Assembly: GCF_031628175.1 (NCBI RefSeq) | Contig: NZ_JAVLVT010000001.1 | Span: 1,116,001-1,180,000 of the forward strand | Reading direction: 5' to 3' | Length of the DNA stretch: 64,000 nt | Source of the DNA: Lipingzhangella_A rawalii | Lineage (GTDB): Bacteria > Actinomycetota > Actinomycetes > Streptosporangiales > Streptosporangiaceae | Shown here: piece by piece, positions 8,386 to 16,815 of the stretch | How the letters are laid out: every line of letters begins with the position of its first letter | How positions within the stretch are numbered: the stretch's first letter is position 1 | The notes under the pieces: model-generated | What the model saw: the letters and a program-made list of their open reading frames with translations, nothing else | Database searches by the model: none | Told to the model about the DNA's origin: nothing | Translations under genes and position numbers: made by a program

Positions 8386-9135
8386 TCATCCCTGGCCCCC
8401 GATAGCCGGCCGGCAGTGCCCGCAGGGCTGGTAGCCGGCGGCCCGCGCCTCCGGGAGTGTGCGGAATTCCCGACGGCCGGCCGTGGGAGTCTGCCGTGCG
8501 GCGGGGCAGGTGGGGTGACACACCACCGTGGTATCGGCGTTGGCCAGGTAGTGCACCCCCCTCCGGGCGAGAGCGTGCAGGTACTCAAGATCCACACCCT
8601 CCGCGGCGAGGAGATGCTGTTTGGCGTGCGCACCGAAGATGTACTGTCCGGTGGTCCCGTCCGCGCGGGTCACGCGATGGCAGGGGATCAGCAGCGGCAC
8701 CGGGTTCGTGGCCAGGGCACTCCCCACAGCACGGACCGCCCGTGGCCGTCCCAGCTGGTGGGCGATCCAGGCGTAGGGGCGCAGCTGGCCGCGTGGGATC
8801 TCCCGGGTGGTGCGCAGGACCGCTGCCTGGAACGCGGTGAGCCCGCGTAGGTCGATCTCCAGTCCGGATGTGGCGCCGCTGCGTAGCGCCGGAGCAAGTC
8901 CCGCCGGGGGACGTGCTCCCGGCAGCAGTGGCCGGCGGAAGCGCTCCCGGAAATCGTCGGCTGCGGACGCGCCGGCGGGTCGCAGATAGGCGATCCCGTG
9001 ATCGGTGTAGGCCACGAACACGTCTCCGAGTGGACCGTCCACGGTGACCCAGCGGGCGGCGACCCGGTCGAGCAACTGCGGCGGGGCATCGGTTGTGAGC
9101 TCGGCGAGGCCCTCCAGGAGTGGATCGTTACTCAT
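8386..9135 (-). CDS. Methylated-DNA--protein-cysteine methyltransferase with C-terminal Ada-type zinc domain
   Basis: The 249-aa protein has the Ogt/MGMT core with FQAAVLRTTREIPRGQ, the helix-turn-helix RAVRAVGSALATNP and the active-site IPCHRV (acceptor C152), which removes alkyl groups from O6-alkylguanine. Residues about 205-242 hold C206-x3-C210 and C238-x2-C241, the four-Cys spacing of the Ada N-terminal zinc domain that senses methylphosphotriesters. That domain is at the C-terminus here, a rearranged Ada. The start overlaps the sigma-factor stop by 4 nt (ATGA), so the two genes are coupled. Confidence 0.9.
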   Translation of the reverse strand: MSNDPLLEGLAELTTDAPPQLLDRVAARWVTVDGPLGDVFVAYTDHGIAYLRPAGASAADDFRERFRRPLLPGARPPAGLAPALRSGATSGLEIDLRGLTAFQAAVLRTTREIPRGQLRPYAWIAHQLGRPRAVRAVGSALATNPVPLLIPCHRVTRADGTTGQYIFGAHAKQHLLAAEGVDLEYLHALARRGVHYLANADTTVVCHPTCPAARQTPTAGRREFRTLPEARAAGYQPCGHCRPAIGGQG

Positions 9136-9698
9136 TGCGCGTCTCCTTCGGTCAGTTCACGCAGCCGGCGAAGCCCCCGCGAAACGTGCGACTTCACGGT
9201 TCCCTCGGGCGCGTTCAGGATCTCGGCGACCTCACGTGTGGACAGGTCGAGTACGTGGCGCAGCACCACCGCCTCCCGTTGGGCGACCGGCAGGTGGTTC
9301 AGCAGCCGCGCCAGCTCGGTGGTGGTTTCGCGCTGCTCCACGGTTCCGGGCACGTCCTGACGCGGATCGGCTTCGTCCACCCCGTCGTCGGGGAGCCGGT
9401 CCGGGGGTGGCCGATGTGCCTGGCTGCGGGCGCGGTTGCGCCACAGGTTCATCAGGATCGTCATCAGCCACGCGCGGCTCATCAGTTCGGCCCGCCGCTC
9501 GGCTGTGTAGCCTGCGGCTGCCCGGTAGGCCCGCAGGAAGGTGTCAGCGGTCAGGTCCTCGGCGTCGGGCCAGCGTCCACACAGCCGCAGCGCCGCCGAA
9601 AACACCAGCGCACGGTGTGTGTCATAGAGACCAACGAACCAGTCCTCGACGGTGTCGGTGTTGGCACGGTTCCCGCCGGCTTCTGCGATAGCACTCAC
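9132..9698 (-). CDS. ECF-type RNA polymerase sigma factor
   Basis: This 188-aa protein has sigma region 2 (ALRLCGRWPDAEDLTADTFLRAYRA, then SRAWLMTILMNLWRNRAR) and region 4 (LNHLPVAQREAVVLRHVLDLSTREVAEILNAPEGTVKSHVSRGL, a helix-turn-helix). ECF factors direct core polymerase to stress promoters. The alkyltransferase gene is translationally coupled downstream, suggesting an alkylation or DNA-damage response. No anti-sigma gene is adjacent; the methyltransferase or its zinc domain might act as the sensor (inference). Confidence 0.92.
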   Translation of the reverse strand: MSAIAEAGGNRANTDTVEDWFVGLYDTHRALVFSAALRLCGRWPDAEDLTADTFLRAYRAAAGYTAERRAELMSRAWLMTILMNLWRNRARSQAHRPPPDRLPDDGVDEADPRQDVPGTVEQRETTTELARLLNHLPVAQREAVVLRHVLDLSTREVAEILNAPEGTVKSHVSRGLRRLRELTEGDAQ

Positions 9699-9871
9699 AC
9701 CCCTACCAACCCGGTTTGCTCCTGCCAGGTTGCACCCTGTTCGCGTACCCGTCGGCCTACGGCCCGTTATACGCGAGGTGGCCTCGGATCCGGTGCGGAA
9801 CTACTGCTCCGGGCAAGGCGATTCGTCGGTTAGCATCGAAGCCGATGGCGGTGCCACGGCACCGTCGACAG

Positions 9872-9959
9872 GGAGGGTTCGCATAGCGGCCGAGTGCAGC
9901 GGTCTTGAAAACCGCAAAGTCCATAGCGGGCTTCGTGGGTTCGAATCCCACACCCTCCG
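9872..9959 (+). tRNA. tRNA-Ser (anticodon UGA)
   Basis: The 88-nt gene has acceptor arms GGAGGGT and ACCCTCC, discriminator G at 9959 and a T arm reading GTGGGTTCGAATCCCAC. The anticodon stem GCGGT/ACCGC closes the loop CTTGAAA with anticodon TGA at 9906-9908. A long variable arm, typical of class II serine tRNAs, lies between anticodon and T arms. CCA is not encoded. Confidence 0.96.
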
Positions 9960-9982
9960 CCCACAACCAGCATCGACGCAGC

Positions 9983-10020
9983 TCAGGCCCGGTGCCACCT
10001 CCGAGTGGCACCGGGCCTGA
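9983..10020 (+). terminator. Strong hairpin terminator of the tRNA-Ser gene
   Basis: A perfect 16-bp inverted repeat (TCAGGCCCGGTGCCAC and its complement) surrounds a 6-nt loop (CTCCGA), 23 nt past the tRNA. There is no U tract, as is common for actinobacterial terminators. Confidence 0.85.
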
Positions 10021-10200
10021 GCCATGCGGTCACGTCCGGCCGGAGCCGGTCAACACCGGGAGGAGACTAGCCGTCTCCCCCGGTGTTCCCCCAGGGTTCC
10101 CACGGCTGTGGCCGCTCGGAACCGGGTCTAGGGACCTGTTTCTTGGAGTTGGAAGCGAGGTTGGACCTGGCCCGACGACGTTCACCCCGTCCCCGGTCCC

Positions 10201-10477
10201 ACTGGCCGTTGTGCAAGGGAGGACGCTCTCCCCCGCGAGGGAACGGGATGCGCCCCAGGATCACCCCGGCCCCCACCATTCCGTTGGCCGTCGTGCGGGG
10301 GAGCGCCCCCAGGGCGCGACGCCGCCGGCGGCCAACGGGCCTGGGCGCGCGGCCGGCGTCAAGGGCACCCCCGCGATGGGACGCACTCCCCCACACCACG
10401 GCCAACGATCGGGGAGGCCGTCCGCCCTGGCAGTGCCCCAGGGTGGGGGACAGTGGTCCACTGCACCACAGCCAACG
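10201..10477. repeat. Four copies of a ~21-bp intergenic repeat, two direct and two inverted
   Basis: Copies lie at 10202-10221 (+), 10283-10303 (+), 10386-10406 (-) and 10457-10477 (-). The consensus is close to GTTGGCCGTNGTGYRGGGGAG. They sit in a 620-bp stretch (10021-10638) with no convincing gene; the long open frames there are Pro/Arg/Gly-rich and show no family features. The two-plus-two inverted arrangement could form a large cruciform or transcript hairpin. It may be a small non-autonomous element or a genome-wide intergenic repeat. Confidence 0.6.
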
Positions 10478-10638
10478 GGTGGGTGCGAGTGGTGCCCTCG
10501 GACCTCGCCTGGGCGGATCGGCGCGCATCAGCGCAGCCAGCAGCCCCCATACGGCACCGGAGCGTGCGTGGCCTGTGACCACGCCCACCGGGGCTGCCCG
10601 ACCAGCACCCCGCCCCGCAGACCTCCCAAACAACACAC

Positions 10639-11235
10639 CTAGGACGTCTCGCCGCGCAGCCGCTGGAGTGAGGTTTCCACGTCCTCGCTGGTCGCGGGCC
10701 GATTGTAGGGGAGTTTGGACAGCAGAATCGCCATCCCACACGTGTTGGTGAGCGCGGCGAAGGTCAGTCCAGCTCCGATGAACGCTGCCACGTACTTCGC
10801 GGGTTCCCAGGCAATCGACGCCAGTACCGAAACGAGCACGATCAGGCCGGCCACGAGGCGTACCTGCCGCTCCAGACTCCAGCGCTGCTCACCGTGCACC
10901 ACGGGACCGCCGGCCGCGGTCCAGGCCCCCATTCCGCCGTTGAGTACCGTGGCCGTGCTCAGCCCGGCGTCGGCGAGCCTGGTTCGGCACTGTTCGGCCC
11001 GTGCCCCGGACTGGCAGACCAGAACGAGGCGTCCGCCGGCCTCGCTGACGATCCGGTCCAGGTTCGCGGTGAGCTGGTCCATCGGTAGGTTGATCGCACC
11101 CGGAATGTGCGCGGTCTGGTACTCACCGGGGGTGCGGACGTCCACGAACAGGTGTGTGCGGTCACGGTCCGGCTCCGTGTCCAACAGCGCCTGGGCCGTT
11201 GCCGCATCGACGGCGTTTTCCTGATTCTCACGCAT
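10639..11235 (-). CDS. Rhodanese-domain membrane protein (YgaP-like)
   Basis: This 198-aa protein has an N-terminal rhodanese fold (residues about 8-115) with catalytic C74 in the loop CQSGARA. Two transmembrane segments follow (about 125-142 and 148-178), including the DUF2892-type pair seen in YgaP. Rhodaneses move sulfane sulfur to thiophilic acceptors; YgaP-type proteins do this at the inner membrane. The combination is clear. The physiological acceptor is not shown by context. Confidence 0.88.
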   Translation of the reverse strand: MRENQENAVDAATAQALLDTEPDRDRTHLFVDVRTPGEYQTAHIPGAINLPMDQLTANLDRIVSEAGGRLVLVCQSGARAEQCRTRLADAGLSTATVLNGGMGAWTAAGGPVVHGEQRWSLERQVRLVAGLIVLVSVLASIAWEPAKYVAAFIGAGLTFAALTNTCGMAILLSKLPYNRPATSEDVETSLQRLRGETS

Positions 11236-11734
11236 GGCTGCTCCTGGGCATCGGCTGGGGGTTGTGGTCCGACACGGGCGACGTGCCGGGACCCGAAGAA
11301 CCGCGTGGCGTCATCCGGGACACGGACGGTTTCCGCGGGCGCCGGCGATGTCGTCGCGTTGGCGCGTGGTTGCGCCCTGGTTCGGGGGCGGCACCGGGCG
11401 CCCCGGCACGTGGACCACCCGGGGTCGTGCGCCCCACGTTCCCGCACGCGCGGCGCAGCCACGGAGTTCCGGAACGTATCGACGGTGCCCGGCGCTTCGG
11501 TCTCCGCTGGTCTCCACCCTGGTCATTGTGCATAGTGACAACTCCGCATGCCGCGTGTGCATTCCCCAGATCTGGGGACGTGGTGGATCCGGCTCGGGGC
11601 TCTGGGACATGTCGCCGCCGGCCCTGCCGCCGCACACCGCTCGGCCCCCCACCCCGACCCCACCATGACCCAAATCACAGCCATGTGTTACGAGCGGGAC
11701 ACACAGCGCAACGACGCGGCAATGCCGGCGGGGC
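11236..11734. other. Intergenic region without a recognised gene
   Basis: About 500 bp between divergent genes. Open frames on both strands are low-complexity Arg/Pro-rich. Promoters for the rhodanese gene and the ACT-domain gene must lie here, but I cannot place them with confidence. Confidence 0.4.
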
Positions 11735-12580
11735 ATGCTGGCGGGCATGGGTGATAAGCAGCGGGACCACCACGGCGCGGAACACCAGGCCGGGCTGCGC
11801 CGGGAACTGTTGGAGCTGGCAGCGATCTTCTGTGCCGGGGGTGCGGCGCATTTCGTGGTACTGAGCCTGGGGCACCGGGAGTACGGAGGCGTGGCGCTGG
11901 TCGCGATCGGGGCCGCGCTGCTCGGGGGACTCCTGGGATACCGGTGGTGGCGGGATCGGCGGGCCGGGACGCAGCGCGATCCACAGTCCGGGGATGCGCT
12001 GTGGCGCATCCGTGTGGGCGTCGCTGACGTCCCGGGGGGATTGGCCGCGCTCACGGCACGCCTGACCCGTATCGGGGTGGACATCCGGGTGGTGCATGTT
12101 CACCAGGGGTACCGGGAGGCGGTGGACGAGTTCGTTGTGACCTGCCCTCCGGGAATCTGCGCACCGGACCTGCGCACCGCCGTGGCGCAGGCCGGAGGGC
12201 GCGATCCGGTGGTGGAACCCGCGGATGCCCACCATCTGAGCGACACCACAACCCGCGCCCTGGGGCTGGCCAGTGCCCTGCTGAGCACCCGCACCTCCCT
12301 GGAGGACGCGCTGACCAGTATGTCCGGGGCACGGCGGGCCGTATGGCAGCCGGAACCGCCCACGTACCTCCAGCGGGACGAGATGGCCGGTACCAGCATG
12401 TGTCTGAGTGCGCCGGACGGGGGCGTGCTGGTCCTGGAACGCGAGGGGCTTCCGTTCACCCCGGCGGAGTACGCCCGCTGCACAGCGCTGGTGCGTCTGG
12501 CGACAGCGAGCGGAGCGCGGACACCGGAGCAGCAGCCGCGCACACCGGCGCTTGGCTGGCGGGATTCACCCGTGGAGTAG
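11735..12580 (+). CDS. ACT-domain membrane protein
   Basis: This protein of up to 281 aa has two hydrophobic segments (about 30-48 and 53-70). A soluble part begins WRIRVGVADVPGGLAALT, an ACT-domain pattern (small-molecule sensing fold), with a second part up to residue 265. ACT domains bind amino acids or act as regulatory modules; membrane anchoring is less usual. The ATG at 11735 is used; a second ATG at 11747 (MGDKQRD) is equally plausible. Its 3' end overlaps the convergent gene by 15 nt. Ligand unknown. Confidence 0.78.
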   Translation: MLAGMGDKQRDHHGAEHQAGLRRELLELAAIFCAGGAAHFVVLSLGHREYGGVALVAIGAALLGGLLGYRWWRDRRAGTQRDPQSGDALWRIRVGVADVPGGLAALTARLTRIGVDIRVVHVHQGYREAVDEFVVTCPPGICAPDLRTAVAQAGGRDPVVEPADAHHLSDTTTRALGLASALLSTRTSLEDALTSMSGARRAVWQPEPPTYLQRDEMAGTSMCLSAPDGGVLVLEREGLPFTPAEYARCTALVRLATASGARTPEQQPRTPALGWRDSPVE

Positions 12581-13834
12581 CTCTGCGATCTCGCGCAGGC
12601 CGTCCTCACCCCCGTATCCCGCCTGGCGTGCGCTGTCCGCGTCGTAGTACACGAGCACGATCGTGTCGTCGACGCGGAAGTAGGCGGTGGTGAACTCGGG
12701 CAGGTAGGCCGACTGCGTCCCCGGGCCGTCCCAGGTCACGATGTTCTCTCCGTGGAGCTCATCCGCTTCGAACTCCCACAGTGTGGTGTTGGCCTCGGCT
12801 GCGTCGCCGAACCGCAGCACCTGGTAGACGAATTCTCCACCGCCGGTATCGCGGTCGGCGGATGGGCCATAGTGGCAGGACACGCCGTGCGGAATGCGCG
12901 ACTCGTCGTCGGTCGCGACGGGTGGCTCGGGAGGGCCGGCCTCCCGGCTCTCCGATGCGGGCAGGTACTCGGCCAGGGAGAGCTCCACCTCGTCCCCCAC
13001 TTGGTGGCCGGAGACCAGGTCCGTGATCGCTCCGTCGCCGAGGCGGTCACACGTGGCGATATCGTCGGTGACGGTGAGTGTGTGCTCGGCCACCGTGTCC
13101 AGGAGGTCAGCGGCAACCTGGTCCGTCCACTCCTCCATCTCCGCGGGGGTCATCCCCTCTGGGCCCTGGTACCACAGGTCGAACCACACGTTGCGCTCGT
13201 GGAACAGGACGTGGCTGTACCCGTCACCAGAATTCGCCGCAGGGCTGCCGTCGGACTCCTCCCCCTCGGACCAGTCGGCCCGAATCTGGATACCGCCGTC
13301 GCCGAGCCCGATCTCGGTCAGGGTTGTCGCCACACCGTACTCGGTGTCCTCGCGGGCCCTCTCCGTAAAGAAGTCGTACCAGTCCGCGCGGAAGTCCTCC
13401 AGCCGCTCGCCGTCCTCCACCAGTTCATCCGGGTCGATCCGGGTCAGTTCAACCCCGAACCCGACTGCGCCACGATCGCCGATGGACTCCCGGTATGTGC
13501 ATTCCAGGGTTTCCAGCGCCGGAAACTCGCGGATACCGGCCTCGTGGTGTTGCCAGTACTCGGGCGGCCCCGGCTGCCAGCGCGTGTCCCACTCCCCCGA
13601 GTCATCCAGGACGGGTGGTTCGGTCACCGCCCCTCCGAAATCCAGATCGTCACATCCGGGAAGTGCGGCGTAGTGGGGGCCGCCGTCAGCCGCACTCACC
13701 AACCACACCACGCTGGTGACTATCGCCACCAGTAGCGCACCTGCGGCCGCGATGAGGCTGATGAGGAGCCCGCGGCGTCGCGCGGGCGGGGCAGGAACGG
13801 AGGGCGGCATCGATTGAGGAGGGGGAGCATGCAT
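12566..13834 (-). CDS. Membrane-anchored extracytoplasmic protein of unknown function
   Basis: The 422-aa protein starts with a Pro-rich cytoplasmic tail (about 1-18), one transmembrane helix (about 23-47) and a large acidic extracytoplasmic domain with paired cysteines (for example LPGCDDLDFGG, LECTYRE, DIATCDRLG, VSCHYG) that could form disulfides. The outer part seems to hold two similar halves, each with a Trp/Tyr-rich segment. Nothing identifies an activity. It is convergent with the ACT-domain gene. Confidence 0.8.
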   Translation of the reverse strand: MHAPPPQSMPPSVPAPPARRRGLLISLIAAAGALLVAIVTSVVWLVSAADGGPHYAALPGCDDLDFGGAVTEPPVLDDSGEWDTRWQPGPPEYWQHHEAGIREFPALETLECTYRESIGDRGAVGFGVELTRIDPDELVEDGERLEDFRADWYDFFTERAREDTEYGVATTLTEIGLGDGGIQIRADWSEGEESDGSPAANSGDGYSHVLFHERNVWFDLWYQGPEGMTPAEMEEWTDQVAADLLDTVAEHTLTVTDDIATCDRLGDGAITDLVSGHQVGDEVELSLAEYLPASESREAGPPEPPVATDDESRIPHGVSCHYGPSADRDTGGGEFVYQVLRFGDAAEANTTLWEFEADELHGENIVTWDGPGTQSAYLPEFTTAYFRVDDTIVLVYYDADSARQAGYGGEDGLREIAELLHG

Positions 13835-14269
13835 ACGGTGTCGGTACCCCGATGGTCTGTTACGAACCGAACGGCCGTCCCGATCCTAACGATGCCGCCG
13901 ATCCCCTCCTGATGCGGTCCCGAGTGCCGGCGGCTATCCCACGCCTGCGAGGCACACGGTGCGCAGCAGGCCCAGGCCAGTGTGGTGCCGCCCGTCTCGG
14001 TCATTCCCGGGGCGAACCTCCGGGGCACCCGTCGACCCGCCGTCGGGGTGAATGGGCGGAGCGGCCGCACCGGCACCACCACCCAGCCGGAGAGGAGCGC
14101 GGCCGCGCGGCTCGCGGTCAGATCCCCATCCCCGGAGGAGCCTCCGGCGGTTCACTCGCTGGCTGTGTCACACCGCCACGCCGCCACGCCGTGCCCGCCG
14201 GGTCGCGGATGCTCCGCGCCGGCGCCCGACCGGGCCGGGGTCCGTGGGTGCCCGTCCGTGGACGTCGCG
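13835..14269. other. Intergenic region without a recognised gene
   Basis: About 435 bp. Several frames are open but low-complexity, and none has a good ribosome site or family feature. It probably holds the promoter of the membrane protein gene that starts at 13834. Confidence 0.35.
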
Positions 14270-14698
14270 TCAGTCGGGCCAGCCCTCCGCGCATTCCGCG
14301 GGAGCCTGTTCCGTGTGCGGACGCAGTTCGAAGTACACGGTGCGCCGGCGGAGAAGTCGGCTGGACAGCGGAGGCCCGAGCCGCTGCTGCACCGGAAACT
14401 TGACCGTGAGTAGCCGGGCGGCGCGTTCGGCCTCGGTTCCCCGCAGGCGCGTGGCCTCCACCCGGATGGGTGCTCCCGTTCGGGTGCCGTCCGCCGAACA
14501 CGGGGTGAGGTCCGCCAGCGGGTGGCCGTCCAGACGCGCGGCCGCACCCGCGTCCTCAGCAACGGCGAGGAGGACACGGTCATTGTCGAGCGCGATCCGG
14601 GTCAGGTCGTCCACCGAAGTGACACCGTCCGGATGGTAGGTGGTCAGCATGGCCAGCTTGTGCTGGCGAAGTGGCTGGAAGAGCGTGGCCACGGACAT
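14270..14698 (-). CDS. PPOX-class F420-dependent oxidoreductase (TIGR03666-like)
   Basis: The 142-aa split-barrel protein begins MSVATLFQPLRQHKLAMLTTYHPDG and ends with the RRRTVYFELRPH segment. It resembles the TIGR03666 branch of F420-binding PPOX-fold enzymes, which is distinct from the protein at 3376-3798. The ATG at 14698 has AAAGGG 6 nt upstream; in-frame ATGs at 14704 and 14758 are less well spaced. Substrate unknown. It is a single gene. Confidence 0.8.
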   Translation of the reverse strand: MSVATLFQPLRQHKLAMLTTYHPDGVTSVDDLTRIALDNDRVLLAVAEDAGAAARLDGHPLADLTPCSADGTRTGAPIRVEATRLRGTEAERAARLLTVKFPVQQRLGPPLSSRLLRRRTVYFELRPHTEQAPAECAEGWPD

Positions 14699-15261
14699 CC
14701 GCATCCCTTTCGACCTGTACTTGGGTCCCTCCCCAGTCTTACCGAAGATGTGTCCCATGTCACGTACATCTGTGGCGTTCCTCGCCAGAGTGCGGCAGAT
14801 CCACCCATATGTAGCTCGAAGCCCGGCCCAGATCCCGGCAAACCCCTGCCGACGCCGCGCCCCCGCACGTTCACCGCACGCTGATCGCGCTACCCCGGTG
14901 TGGCCGGCACTCCACCCGGCCCCCCTTTTTGCCCTGGCGACTGCGGAATGCTGCCCCGTAGAACTCGGACTCGGCCGAACACGACGGTTTCCCGCCGCAG
15001 AATCCGACTTTTCCACAGGCAGAAGGACGTGGATACGTGTATCGGCCGGAAATCCACAGGGTTATCCACAGATCGGTTCAGCAGGTCAGCCAATAGCCAA
15101 TCGTGGGATCAATCCCCATAAATCAGACAGAACACGCATCCGTGGTCCGAACATGCGCGACCGTCAGCCACACGAGAGCACACCGCATGCATGTCCGGTC
15201 ACCGGTCACCGGACACCGACCCAACCAACCCCCCGCACGCGGGCGGCAGCCGGCCGACAGT
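14699..15261. other. Intergenic region containing DnaA-box-like sequences
   Basis: No gene is supported in these 563 bp. TTTTCCACA lies at 15009-15017, AAATCCACA at 15050-15058 and a consensus DnaA box TTATCCACA at 15062-15070, all within 62 bp and in the same orientation. The adjacent stretch to about 15130 is comparatively AT-rich. No dnaA, dnaN, parAB or rep gene is nearby, so an origin is not claimed. Confidence 0.45.
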
Positions 15262-16119
15262 TCACTCGGGTAGCGCGTTTCCGCCACCCGAACCCACCGA
15301 GGTCCCGATCCCCAGTTCGACACTGCGCCCACGCAGGTACCCGGCACGCGCCCCGGCCCGATGGTGAGTCCGCTCCGGTTTGGTCGGGTTGAGCTGCCCG
15401 AACCGCTCCTGGAACTCCTCCTGCACCCGATGCACGTCCTCACGCAACACCAGCTCGGCCCCGCGCGAGGACGTCTCGGCCTGCTCCTCGCCACCGGCGT
15501 CCGTACGCTCTTCCGGGTCTCCGGCACCGTCGGCCCCCTCGCGCAGACGCGCGCGGAACTCCTTGATCCGTTGCGCCACGGCAAACCCGTAGGCGCGGAG
15601 AAAGGACCGGTAGTAGCGGCTGCGTTCGGTCGCGAGCTGCGAACGGTCAGTATTACGCAGGGCCCGAATACTGGCGATGTGCTCACGCGCGCAGAACCGC
15701 GCCGAGGACTCCATCCGCATGCTGATGGAGGGGAGAAGGACACGCAGTGCGTCCAGTGCGGTGTTGGTCCCCACGATGATGAGCGTCCGCTCGGTGCTCG
15801 CCGAGGTATTGCCGCGCACGGCCGCCTGGCAGCCATAGGCGGCAGCAACGGCACCGAGCGCCTTCACCCGCGCTTTCCCGTGCCCGCCCACACCGGACAC
15901 CGGAAAGTCCATCCGCGAGATCGCCTCCGGTTCCTCCCCCCGCTCGGCGCGGGCCTCCGCCTCGGCAATGGCGTGCCGAGTCATGAGTTCCGCAGCCTTC
16001 GCGGTGAAGGCCTGACTCTCCTCGTCGGTTACCGATGGGTCCTCGGCCATCCGCAGTAGGCCGCGGACCCGATCAACCATCTTTTGCCGCGTTGCGTTGT
16101 TGGGCGTGTCAGTCGACAT
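15262..16119 (-). CDS. DUF2786-domain protein
   Basis: This 285-aa protein begins MSTDTPNNATRQKMVDRVRGLLRMAED and continues SVTDEESQAFTAKAAELMTRHAI, the DUF2786 signature, widespread in actinobacteria and often in prophages. The central part is helical and basic (about 150-205). The C-terminal 60 residues are charged and probably bind nucleic acid or a partner. The ATG at 16119 is used because the upstream open frame is Arg-rich and lacks family similarity. Function is uncharacterised. Confidence 0.8.
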   Translation of the reverse strand: MSTDTPNNATRQKMVDRVRGLLRMAEDPSVTDEESQAFTAKAAELMTRHAIAEAEARAERGEEPEAISRMDFPVSGVGGHGKARVKALGAVAAAYGCQAAVRGNTSASTERTLIIVGTNTALDALRVLLPSISMRMESSARFCAREHIASIRALRNTDRSQLATERSRYYRSFLRAYGFAVAQRIKEFRARLREGADGAGDPEERTDAGGEEQAETSSRGAELVLREDVHRVQEEFQERFGQLNPTKPERTHHRAGARAGYLRGRSVELGIGTSVGSGGGNALPE

Positions 16120-16221
16120 GGAGCGTGTGGCCCCCCGTGTCCGGCTCCGGCCGCGGGCATGCGGCACCGCCCCCCGAGTCTAGTTCGGCTGCGCCGGGGA
16201 CACCGACGCCACCCCGTCCAC

Positions 16222-16674
16222 TCAAGTCGACTTGTTTCCGGCAACCACGGCGATGATGCCGAGCAGGAGCCACAAGACCGCACCCACTCCGACGCCGTAC
16301 GCGAGGGCTCCGAACAACCCGCTGATCAGCGCCCCACCGAGTGCCGCCGAGATGTATGTCACGAGGGCCACCCCGGCGCCCCCAAGCCCGGCGGGCACCG
16401 CGGCGACCTGCCACGGATGGTTCCCGGCGTAGCGTCGGGCGCGTCGATCCCCCTTGCCACTGAGGAACATCCACGCACCGCCGGCCAGGGCAAAAAAGAA
16501 GATGCCGGTCATCGTTCCCTGGGAGATCGCTCCCAGCACGCCGTCGGACAGGCTCGTCAACAGGCTGATCGCGCCTGTCACCCCGCCCGAGAGCAGGGCT
16601 ACCCCCCACGGCCAGTTCATCGTCGCCGAGGCCACGGCCGGGGACATCCCTGAGTTCCCGCGCTCCAGCGTCAT
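16222..16674 (-). CDS. Small multi-pass membrane protein of unknown function
   Basis: The 150-aa protein has about four transmembrane stretches (near 20-45, 52-70, 88-112, 118-145) rich in Gly/Ala, with a short basic loop (GKGDRRARRYAGNHPW). There is no motif beyond hydrophobicity. Its ATG overlaps the stop of the small frame immediately upstream, and AGGTGAGGAG provides a good ribosome site. Confidence 0.75.
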   Translation of the reverse strand: MTLERGNSGMSPAVASATMNWPWGVALLSGGVTGAISLLTSLSDGVLGAISQGTMTGIFFFALAGGAWMFLSGKGDRRARRYAGNHPWQVAAVPAGLGGAGVALVTYISAALGGALISGLFGALAYGVGVGAVLWLLLGIIAVVAGNKST

Positions 16675-16811
16675 ATCTGCTCCTCACCTCGTGAGCGGAT
16701 CCCCACGTCCGGGTGGGCCATGTGCTTGGCCTCCTCCCAGCGTGCCGCACGGCAGCCCGAATTGCATCGGGTCTGTGCCCTGACATACCCCTGAGGCCCG
16801 ATCCCCACCAC
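16671..16811 (-). CDS. Possible small protein with a Cys pair
   Basis: A GTG-initiated frame encodes 46 residues (VVGIGPQGYVRAQTRCNSG...), containing CNSGC and an acidic-basic C-terminus. It fills the gap between the NUDIX gene and the membrane protein gene and overlaps the latter's start (ATATGA), as a coupled gene would. The ribosome site is weak and no family is recognised, so it may be chance. Confidence 0.35.
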   Translation of the reverse strand: MVGIGPQGYVRAQTRCNSGCRAARWEEAKHMAHPDVGIRSRGEEQI

Positions 16812-16815
16812 CCGG

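Noticed and set aside
9872..9959. tRNA-Ser as integration site of a nearby mobile element
   Set aside because: No integrase gene and no second copy of the tRNA 3' end is seen nearby; the hairpin that follows is an ordinary terminator.
10067..10741. Long minus-strand open frame (224 codons) across the repeat region
   Set aside because: Low-complexity Arg/Gly/Pro composition, overlaps the rhodanese gene, has no family feature, and is interrupted by inverted repeats; typical of GC-rich non-coding DNA.
15009..15070. Chromosomal origin of replication
   Set aside because: Only three boxes and no dnaA, dnaN, recF, gyrB or par genes around.
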